Source: Sphingobacteriaceae bacterium (GTDB lineage Bacteria; Bacteroidota; Bacteroidia; Sphingobacteriales; Sphingobacteriaceae). From it: a DNA stretch of 5,106 bases. Position numbers and translations under genes: made by a program. Shown here piece after piece: positions 1 through 4,668 of the stretch. The notes below the pieces were generated by a model. That model had not been told where the DNA came from, did no database searches, and saw nothing but the letters and a program-made list of their open reading frames with translations. Within the stretch, counting starts at the first letter, position 1; each line of letters opens with the position of its first letter. The stretch covers positions 1-5,106 of the forward strand of contig JANWIB010000084.1 of the NCBI GenBank assembly GCA_025450155.1, read 5' to 3'.

Positions 1-1322
1 ACTTCTATCGCCTCACCGAAATCCTCTCCCAAGGAGAGGACTATATCCACCATACTCACAAGCTCTTGTTTTATCCCTGTTGTCACTCCTTCCGGGTTTG
101 CAAGAATTTCTTGATTAGAAAAACGAATCACCTCAAATCCCAAATCATTAAGGGCTTGGGTTCTAAGTGCATCTTGTTCCGCTATTGCCTGGTGGTATCC
201 GCCATCAGCTTCGACGATCAATCCTTTTTTCAAACACACAAAATCAGCAATATAACTAGCTATAGCGTGTTGCCTTCTTATTTTATGTCCTGTCTGGTTG
301 TTTCTAAGCAATTGCCATAAAATATCTTCTGCTTCTGTAGCAGTTTTTCGATTATCTCTGGCATTTTCTTTCAAAATTGCCCATAAAGCAGGATCAGCTG
401 TTTGATAGCCTGGACTTCCCCTCTCCCCTGGAGAGGGGTTAGGGGTGAGGCTAAACTTCACACTTGCTCCTACACTTTTCCCAATCCAGTTGCGTTGCAT
501 TTCTTTTAGGGGTTCGGGCCAGTCAATTTTATCCAAACCTTTGAGCAAACGGTCGGCATAAGCCGTAATCCGCATACTCCATTGCATCATTTTTTTCTGT
601 TCTACCGGATGCCCGCCACGTTCGGAAACACCGTCTTTGACTTCATCATTTGCCAGCACAGTCCCTAAAGCAGGACACCAGTTTACCGTACTTTCTTTTA
701 AATAAGTTAAGCGATATTTTAACAATTCCTGCTGTTGCTCGTTTTCAGTCATTTTTTTCCACTCGTCGGAGGAGAAAATCAACCTATCTTCATCCGAAAC
801 GGCTTTTACGCCTTCGCTACCCTCTGATTGAAATTTTGCAACCAATGTTTGAATGGGTTCTGCTTTATCAGTTTCGAGGTTATACCAAGAATTGAACAGC
901 TGCATGAATATCCATTGTGTCCACTTATAATAAGCAGGATCGCTGGTACGCACTTCACGGCTCCAATCAAACGAAAAGCCCATGTTATCCAATTGTTCGC
1001 GATAGCGTTTGATATTGGTTTCGGTAGTAATTGCAGGATGTTGACCTGTTTGAATAGCATATTGTTCAGCAGGTAAACCAAAAGAATCGTATCCCATCGG
1101 GTGCAATACATTAAAGCCCTTTAAACGTTTGTAACGGGCGAAAATATCGGAGGCAATATAACCGAGCGGATGCCCGACATGTAACCCGGCTCCCGACGGA
1201 TAAGGGAACATGTCCAGCACATAGTATTTTGGTTTCTTTGAATGATTTTCTACTTTGTAAGTTCCGTGTTCAGCCCAAAACTGCTGCCATTCTTTCTCAA
1301 TTTTATCAAACTGGTAATCCAT
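1..1322 (-). CDS. leuS: Leucyl-tRNA synthetase, N-terminal part, with an in-frame endonuclease insertion (cut by window edge)
   Basis: Class I aminoacyl-tRNA synthetase that charges tRNA(Leu) with leucine in the cytosol. About 441 residues are visible. The start ATG (1320-1322) is followed by the usual N-terminus MDYQFDKIEKEWQ. The ATP-binding HIGH-type motif is HVGH at residues 48-51, after PYPSGAGL. GYDSFGLPAEQYAI follows, as expected in the Rossmann fold. Residues ~153-200 are an extra segment that I associate with Bacteroidota LeuS. NWCPALGT (Cys216) and the GGHPVEQKKMMQWS segment belong to the zinc/CP region. NWIGKSVGASVKF (to residue 290) opens the editing (CP1) domain. There the frame enters a foreign block of about 148 codons (residues 291-438) carrying a DUF559 nuclease, and then reads A-I-E-V, matching the IEVFTTR strand where LeuS normally resumes. 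No stop or frameshift is visible. KMSKS and the tRNA-binding domain lie outside the window. Identity as LeuS is near certain; activity of the interrupted enzyme is inferred from the intact frame. Confidence 0.96.
   Translation of the reverse strand, partial: MDYQFDKIEKEWQQFWAEHGTYKVENHSKKPKYYVLDMFPYPSGAGLHVGHPLGYIASDIFARYKRLKGFNVLHPMGYDSFGLPAEQYAIQTGQHPAITTETNIKRYREQLDNMGFSFDWSREVRTSDPAYYKWTQWIFMQLFNSWYNLETDKAEPIQTLVAKFQSEGSEGVKAVSDEDRLIFSSDEWKKMTENEQQQELLKYRLTYLKESTVNWCPALGTVLANDEVKDGVSERGGHPVEQKKMMQWSMRITAYADRLLKGLDKIDWPEPLKEMQRNWIGKSVGASVKFSLTPNPSPGERGSPGYQTADPALWAILKENARDNRKTATEAEDILWQLLRNNQTGHKIRRQHAIASYIADFVCLKKGLIVEADGGYHQAIAEQDALRTQALNDLGFEVIRFSNQEILANPEGVTTGIKQELVSMVDIVLSLGEDFGEAIE
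11..40. repeat. Terminal inverted repeat, leuS-downstream end of the cassette
   Basis: The second copy of the terminal repeat, inverted relative to 420-450. The outer arm CCTCACC is followed by an 8-bp perfect stem TCCTCTCC/GGAGAGGA with a 3-base CAA loop (22-29 pairs with 33-40). In the leuS frame it encodes roughly VLSLGEDFGEA. CCTCACC and the CCTCTCC/GGAGAGG palindrome are shared exactly with the other end. The arm between them has diverged (GAAAT against CCTAACC). Confidence 0.82.
102..365 (-). other. DUF559 / Vsr-like PD-(D/E)XK endonuclease domain within LeuS
   Basis: Residues ~320-407 of the fused protein match the DUF559 pattern (very-short-patch-repair endonuclease-like, restriction-endonuclease fold). 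In order: the N-terminal helix ENARDNRKTATEAEDILWQ, then LLRNNQTGHKIRRQH (349-352 give the conserved RRQH), then YIADFVCL with Asp360, then LIVEADGGYH with Glu371, Asp373 and His377, then the helix DALRTQALNDLGF and the final strand VIRFSNQEIL. The acidic residues and histidine expected of the active site are all present, so the domain looks catalytically intact. In many DUF559 proteins this unit is the whole protein; here it has no ATG of its own (first in-frame ATG in the element is codon 424, after the domain). Target sequence and whether it cuts or nicks DNA cannot be read from the sequence. Confidence 0.88.
420..450. repeat. Terminal inverted repeat, leuS-upstream end of the cassette
   Basis: A 31-base copy of the element's terminal repeat. 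It contains a perfect 9-bp stem, CCCCTCTCC/GGAGAGGGG, with a 3-base loop (418-426 pairs with 430-438), followed by an arm ending GGGGTGAGG. Read in the leuS direction it encodes SLTPNPSPGERG. It matches the copy at 11-39 in inverted orientation with a few mismatches and a 2-base length difference. Confidence 0.85.
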
Positions 1323-1351
1323 CTAAGTTGATAGCGTAATTAATAATAAAA

Positions 1352-1374
1352 CAAAAACCCCTCTAACAGGGGTT
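1352..1374 (-). terminator. Rho-independent terminator-like hairpin between the secreted-protein gene and leuS
   Basis: On the minus strand a perfect 7-bp stem AACCCCT/AGGGGTT with a 5-base loop GTTAG is followed directly by a T-rich run (TTTTTGTTTTATT). On the plus strand no T-run follows, so the signal is directional. It sits 75 bases after the stop of the upstream gene, which it would terminate, and 30 bases before the leuS start. Because the best leuS promoter candidate lies just upstream of it, it could also form in the leuS 5' leader. Confidence 0.65.
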
Positions 1375-1375
1375 A

Positions 1376-1383
1376 CAAAAGTA
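1376..1383 (-). promoter_or_regulatory. Candidate -7 box of a leuS promoter
   Basis: On the minus strand the sequence TACTTTTG fits the Bacteroidota -7 consensus TAnnTTTG exactly. It lies about 54 bases upstream of the leuS ATG. A clear -33 TTTG at the usual distance is not visible, so the match rests on one box in AT-rich DNA. Transcription from it would begin at or just inside the hairpin at 1352-1374. Confidence 0.38.
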
Positions 1384-1448
1384 AAATTTTAAGGGAGAAT
1401 ACGGAGAAGGTTATTGTATTAAGGTATTAAGTGATAAACCCAAGCTTC

Positions 1449-1934
1449 TTATTCATATTCATTCGGGTTATCTCTAAACTTCCAGAATTTTTTATCATTG
1501 ATTTTAATCAAATGTCTGTCGAGGTTTTTGCTATCCCTTTGAAACCCTGATAAATTTAATACCTGCAACTGTGGTTTATTAAGTTTCAGGGTTTTATACT
1601 CTCCATCAACCAACTCCAATTTGCTTGCACACGAACCGGTAGCTTCTACTAGTTTGCCACCTTCAATCACTTCTTTTTGCAGTACAGTCAACTTTAGTTG
1701 CTTACCTATTACCGTCCACGTACCCGAATAAGAGATCACCCGCTTGGCACAATCCATCTGATTATAATGAAACACAAACTTTCCATTTTGAAAAAATTGG
1801 TAATTATCAGACCAACCGGCAGCCATAGAAGGAGCGTTTTGCCAAATACCAATTAATTCTTGTTTTGGAATTTGCCCAAAAACAATTGCCGGCAATAATA
1901 GAACACTAATAAGGATTGTTTTACAAATTTTCAT
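1449..1934 (-). CDS. Small secreted protein of unknown function (possibly lipocalin-like)
   Basis: A 161-residue protein with an N-terminal signal peptide: MKICK, then hydrophobic TILISVLLLPAIVF, probable cleavage near VFG-Q at residue 20/21. There is no lipobox cysteine, so it is likely soluble in the periplasm or outside. I chose the ATG at 1932-1934 rather than the one eight codons upstream because it puts the signal peptide in standard position. The mature part has short alternating strands: LIGIWQ, then NYQFFQNGKFVFHY, ISYSGTWTVIGKQLKLTV, and a basic/aromatic tail DKKFWKFRDNPNEYE. The GxW start plus strand-rich pattern resembles lipocalin-like domains of Bacteroidota, but this is a resemblance only. 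Cys62 and Cys102 could form a disulfide. It is encoded alone, divergent from ftsX and separated from leuS by a terminator-like hairpin. I do not recognise a specific function. Confidence 0.85.
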   Translation of the reverse strand: MKICKTILISVLLLPAIVFGQIPKQELIGIWQNAPSMAAGWSDNYQFFQNGKFVFHYNQMDCAKRVISYSGTWTVIGKQLKLTVLQKEVIEGGKLVEATGSCASKLELVDGEYKTLKLNKPQLQVLNLSGFQRDSKNLDRHLIKINDKKFWKFRDNPNEYE

Positions 1935-1965
1935 AACGTTTAATTTAAAAAACACCACGAATTAA

Positions 1966-1973
1966 CAATATTA
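1966..1973 (-). promoter_or_regulatory. Weak -7-like box upstream of the secreted-protein gene
   Basis: On the minus strand TAATATTG matches TAnnTTTG at all but one position, 31 bases before the chosen start codon. No TTTG box is visible at the expected spacing upstream, and the region is very AT-rich, so a chance match is likely enough to keep confidence low. Confidence 0.22.
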
Positions 1974-2009
1974 AATTAATACTTTTTTACGTTTATATGC
2001 TGAAATCCT

Positions 2010-2017
2010 TATTTTCG
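2010..2017 (+). promoter_or_regulatory. Weak -7-like box upstream of the ftsX operon
   Basis: TATTTTCG matches TAnnTTTG with one mismatch and lies 20 bases before the ftsX ATG; a T-run at 1982-1987 is roughly where a -33 element would fall. If used, the 5' leader would be only about 10-15 bases long. No classical Shine-Dalgarno sequence precedes the ATG, as is common in this phylum. It is the best candidate in the 79 bases available. Confidence 0.28.
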
Positions 2018-2037
2018 CCTATTCAATTGATACAGTA

Positions 2038-2916
2038 ATGGAAGAATTTGAAGAAAGTGCTGCCTCTAAAAAGACAAAAACAGTTTACATAAGTACAGTA
2101 ATTAGCATTGCACTGGTATTACTGATGCTGGGCTTGTTAGGTTTAATATTGGTTCATGCCAAAAACCTTTCTAACTATGTGAAAGAAAACATCGTTCTGA
2201 ATATCATCGTTAACGAAGGCGCTAAAGAAGTTGATGTACTTGCCCTGCAAAAACAAATTGATGCTAATCCTTACATTTTAAAAACCCAATATGTAAGCAA
2301 AGAACTTGCTGCCCGTAATCTGACTAAAGATTTAGGCGAAGACTTTGTAGAATTTTTAGGCTATAATCCACTACTGTCATCTATTGACGTGTACATGAAA
2401 GCGGAGCATGCCAACAATGCAAGTATTACCAGGTTGAGTCAACAACTTACCAGAAACCCCTTGGTTAAAGAAGTAATTTATCAAAAATCTCTGATTGATA
2501 TGGTAAACCAAAACATCCGGGTTATTGGCCTGGTTATATTGGCCTTTGCCGTGGTTCTACTTATTATTGCTGTTGCGCTTATCAACAACACGATACGTTT
2601 GGCTATCTATTCTCAACGCTTTTTAATTAAAAGTATGCAGCTTGTGGGTGCAACTAAAAATTTCATCCGTAAACCATTCTTGGGATACGGTATATTGCAT
2701 GGGTTAATTGCCGGGTTAATTGCGATTATACTTTTATTGTTAACGTTATATTTTGCACAACAGCAGGTTCCGGAATTGATTATTCTACGCAACTGGTTTG
2801 AATTTGGCCTGGTATTTACCGCTGTTATTGGTGTCGGAATATTCATTTCGGGATTAAGCACTTACTTTGCAGTAAGCAAATATTTACGTTTAAAAATGTA
2901 CAAACTTTATAAATAA
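2038..2916 (+). CDS. ftsX: Cell-division protein FtsX (ABC-transporter-like permease subunit)
   Basis: A 292-residue inner-membrane protein, normal length for FtsX. A short acidic/basic cytoplasmic N-terminus (1-15) leads into TM1 (~17-40). An extracytoplasmic domain (~42-158, starting NYVKENIVLNIIV) follows, then TM2 (~162-183), TM3 (~217-241) and TM4 (~255-277). The cytoplasmic loop after TM2 has the family signature IYSQRFLIKSMQLVGATKNFIRKPFL, with MQLVGAT at residues 200-206. In the known system FtsX pairs with the ATPase FtsE and transmits ATP hydrolysis across the membrane to control peptidoglycan hydrolases at the division site. No ftsE is present beside it here, which implies a partner elsewhere in the genome. 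The stop shares one base with the next start (TAATG), so it leads a translationally coupled operon with the DUF3098 gene and uppP. Confidence 0.95.
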   Translation: MEEFEESAASKKTKTVYISTVISIALVLLMLGLLGLILVHAKNLSNYVKENIVLNIIVNEGAKEVDVLALQKQIDANPYILKTQYVSKELAARNLTKDLGEDFVEFLGYNPLLSSIDVYMKAEHANNASITRLSQQLTRNPLVKEVIYQKSLIDMVNQNIRVIGLVILAFAVVLLIIAVALINNTIRLAIYSQRFLIKSMQLVGATKNFIRKPFLGYGILHGLIAGLIAIILLLLTLYFAQQQVPELIILRNWFEFGLVFTAVIGVGIFISGLSTYFAVSKYLRLKMYKLYK

Positions 2917-3155
2917 TGGCACAAAAGAAATCAACAATTACTGAAAGTAAATCTGCTCAGTTTGTATTTGGAAAAAATAATTACCGGTTGATGATAACCA
3001 GCATTGTAGTTGTCGTGTTAGGTTTTATTTTAATGATCGGTGAAACTGACATTTATGATTTCCGAAAAATTGTGCTGGCACCAACGGTTGTATTGATTGG
3101 ATTCGCGATTGGTTTTTTTGCTATTCTTAAAAAACCAGGCAACAGCAACGAATGA
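2916..3155 (+). CDS. DUF3098 family two-helix membrane protein
   Basis: A 79-residue protein of a small family found mainly in Bacteroidota. The hydrophilic N-terminus carries the FVFGKNNYRLM motif (residues 16-26). It leads into TM1 (~26-42, MITSIVVVVLGFILMIG), a short loop ETDIYDFRKIV, TM2 (~53-71, LAPTVVLIGFAIGFFAIL) and a basic tail. No catalytic residues are evident and the function is unknown. Its fixed position between ftsX and uppP suggests a role at the cytoplasmic membrane linked to division or wall synthesis, which is an inference from context. Start and stop overlap both neighbours: the ATG uses the last base of the ftsX stop, and its TGA overlaps the uppP ATG as ATGA. Confidence 0.92.
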   Translation: MAQKKSTITESKSAQFVFGKNNYRLMITSIVVVVLGFILMIGETDIYDFRKIVLAPTVVLIGFAIGFFAILKKPGNSNE

Positions 3156-3937
3156 GTATTTTTGAGGCGATTGTTCTGGCCATTATTGAGGGTCTGACTG
3201 AGTTTTTACCTGTTTCTTCTACCGGCCACATGATTATCGGTTCTTCCATAATGGATATTGCTTCTGATCCCTTTGTGAAGATGTTTACTATCGCCATTCA
3301 GTTTGGCGCTATTCTTTCTGTTATTTTCCTATACCATCGTCGCTTCTTTAAATCCATTGATTTTTACTTTAAGCTTTTTGTCGCTTTCATACCCGCGGCA
3401 ATTGTTGGTTTTTTGCTAGAAAAATATATAGACATGCTCTTAGAAAATGTGATAGTGGTTGCCATTACGCTGGTTTTAGGTGGAGTTGTGCTTATTTTTG
3501 TTGATAAGTGGTTTAAAAAAGGTGAAATAGATTTAGATGTCAACTATAAAGAGGCTTTAAATATTGGCTTTTTTCAGGTAATTGCCATGATTCCAGGTGT
3601 TTCCAGATCGGCCGCTACCATTATCGGAGGCTTATCGCAGAAACTCACTAAAAAAGCCGCCGCAGAGTTTTCATTTTTTCTGGCTGTACCCACCATGTTT
3701 GCTGCAACGGTCTATAAAATGTTTAAGTATTATCAAAAAACTGCCTTTAAGCCCGAAGACCTGAACATTTTATTAATTGGCAATATCGTCGCATTCATTG
3801 TTGCCGTATTAGCTATCCGATCGTTTGTAAAATACGTAACCGAACATGGCTTCAAAATTTTTGGCTATTACCGCATTATTGTGGGTGCAGCCATTCTGGT
3901 ACTTTATTTCTTAGGTTACGAACTGAAGATTGTCTAG
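3152..3937 (+). CDS. uppP: Undecaprenyl-diphosphate phosphatase (BacA/UppP family)
   Basis: A 261-residue polytopic membrane enzyme that removes a phosphate from undecaprenyl diphosphate. This regenerates the lipid carrier used for peptidoglycan and surface polysaccharide; overexpression of the family is known to confer bacitracin tolerance. Both signature motifs are present. The first is EGLTEFLPVSSTGHM with Glu13, Glu17 and His26, the acidic-pair-plus-histidine of the active site. The second is the PGVSRSAAT loop (148-156) with Arg152. Length and the alternating hydrophobic segments fit the family. The start ATG lies inside the ATGA overlap with the upstream gene, and the TAG stop shares its last base with the GTG start of truB, so expression is tightly coupled to both. 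Confidence 0.97.
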   Translation: MSIFEAIVLAIIEGLTEFLPVSSTGHMIIGSSIMDIASDPFVKMFTIAIQFGAILSVIFLYHRRFFKSIDFYFKLFVAFIPAAIVGFLLEKYIDMLLENVIVVAITLVLGGVVLIFVDKWFKKGEIDLDVNYKEALNIGFFQVIAMIPGVSRSAATIIGGLSQKLTKKAAAEFSFFLAVPTMFAATVYKMFKYYQKTAFKPEDLNILLIGNIVAFIVAVLAIRSFVKYVTEHGFKIFGYYRIIVGAAILVLYFLGYELKIV

Positions 3938-4668
3938 TGAAACATTTTCCGGAATTTAATTTTATTGAAGGCGAGCTTTTGCTCATCAATAAGCCTTACC
4001 ATTGGACCAGTTTCGATGTAGTGAGCAAAATTCGCAATGCATTAAAACCTTTAAAATTAAAAGTGGGCCATGCGGGAACGCTCGATCCGCTGGCTACCGG
4101 CCTGTTGATTATTTGCACAGGAAAACTCACTAAAAAAATAGACGAATATCAGGCACAAGAAAAAGAATATATCGGGACTATGATACTTGGCGCTACTACG
4201 CCATCATATGATCTGGAAACTGAAATAGCTCAAACCTTTCCAATTGATGAATCAACCGAAAAAGACATAAAGCATATTTGCAACAAATTTATTGGCGAGT
4301 TAGATCAATATCCTCCACCGCATTCAGCAGTTAAAGTTGATGGAGAGCGTTTGTATGAAAAAGCCCGGCGGGGCGAAACGGTTGAACTCAAATCCCGTAA
4401 AGTAACGATTACTGGATTTGATATTACACGAATTGAACTACCCGAAGTTGATTTCCGGGTAGTTTGCAGTAAAGGCACTTATATCCGGTCGCTAGTTTAT
4501 GACTTTGGCCGGGCCTTAAATAATGGCGCTTATCTTTCACGTCTGCGCCGAACGCGTAGCGGGAACCTGCAGGTGGAAGATGCTTATGAGGTGATGGAAT
4601 TGGTGACGCATATCCGCAAGCTGAAAGAAGAAAAAGAAATAAATAGCACCCGGAATGAAAATCTATAA
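3937..4668 (+). CDS. truB: tRNA pseudouridine(55) synthase TruB
   Basis: A 243-residue cytosolic enzyme that converts U55 to pseudouridine in the T-loop of most tRNAs. The N-terminus GELLLINKPYHWTSFDVV is family-typical. The catalytic loop KVGHAGTLDPLATGLL contains the nucleophile Asp50. Further family segments are QEKEYIGTMILGATTPSYDLE, YPPPHSAVKVDGERLYEKARRGE and SKGTYIRSLVYDFG (Lys179, Arg184), followed by LSRLRRTRSG. The start is GTG at 3937: it gives the correct distance to the INKP motif, no in-frame ATG precedes the core, and it overlaps the uppP stop by one base. The length is at the short end for the family because the extended C-terminal domain is nearly absent; the tail after ELVTHIRKL is a charged stretch. 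It overlaps ribF by 14 bases. Confidence 0.97.
   Translation: MKHFPEFNFIEGELLLINKPYHWTSFDVVSKIRNALKPLKLKVGHAGTLDPLATGLLIICTGKLTKKIDEYQAQEKEYIGTMILGATTPSYDLETEIAQTFPIDESTEKDIKHICNKFIGELDQYPPPHSAVKVDGERLYEKARRGETVELKSRKVTITGFDITRIELPEVDFRVVCSKGTYIRSLVYDFGRALNNGAYLSRLRRTRSGNLQVEDAYEVMELVTHIRKLKEEKEINSTRNENL

Larger units (their letters stand above)
11..450 (-). mobile_element. Inverted-repeat-bounded DUF559 endonuclease cassette inserted in frame in leuS
   Basis: This 440-bp block interrupts leuS at the start of the editing domain. Its two ends are inverted copies of one GC-rich sequence (11-39 and 420-450), and its interior is almost entirely one nuclease domain in the leuS reading frame. The ends are translated: the first as SLTPNPSPGERG (residues 291-302), the second as LSLGEDFGEA (429-438). 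LeuS sequence borders both sides directly. No transposase, second ORF or obvious target-site duplication is visible. It is not an intein: there is no C-terminal His-Asn and no splicing-domain sequence. Mobility is inferred from the terminal repeats, the nuclease and the clean interruption of a conserved gene. The exact ends are uncertain by a few bases because the ancestral loop sequence is not known. Confidence 0.78.

Noticed and set aside
66..320. A plus-strand 84-residue open frame opposite the nuclease domain
   Set aside because: It is antisense to the recognisable DUF559 domain, has no family resemblance, and reads as a composition artefact.
378..406. A short similarity between + strand 387-398 and 931-942 (AAGCAGGATC...)
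   Set aside because: Both encode a Ser/Ala-Asp-Pro-Ala stretch in the same reading frame of different domains; about ten shared bases are within chance and no wider repeat surrounds them.
11..450. The LeuS insertion as an intein
   Set aside because: The block ends in GEA rather than His-Asn followed by Cys/Ser/Thr, shows no intein splicing motifs, and is nearly filled by the DUF559 domain and the repeat-encoded linkers, so there is no room for a splicing domain.
11..450. The insertion as a group I or II intron
   Set aside because: The whole block is an open frame continuous with leuS, and the only obvious secondary structures are the two short terminal hairpins; it is too small and unstructured for a self-splicing intron.
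806..1111. A 101-residue minus-strand open frame
   Set aside because: It overlaps leuS in a different frame, while the leuS frame here encodes clear synthetase sequence (GYDSFGLPAEQ and following).
1323..1448. A T-box or leader-peptide attenuator controlling leuS
   Set aside because: There is no T-box consensus, no room for the long leader structure, and no start codon opening a leucine-rich leader peptide before the hairpin; the two Leu-like triplets in the hairpin are not in a supported ORF.
1449..1958. The longer version of the secreted protein starting eight codons upstream
   Set aside because: The extra residues MVFFKLNV precede an otherwise standard signal peptide that begins MKICK, so the internal ATG at 1932-1934 is the better start.
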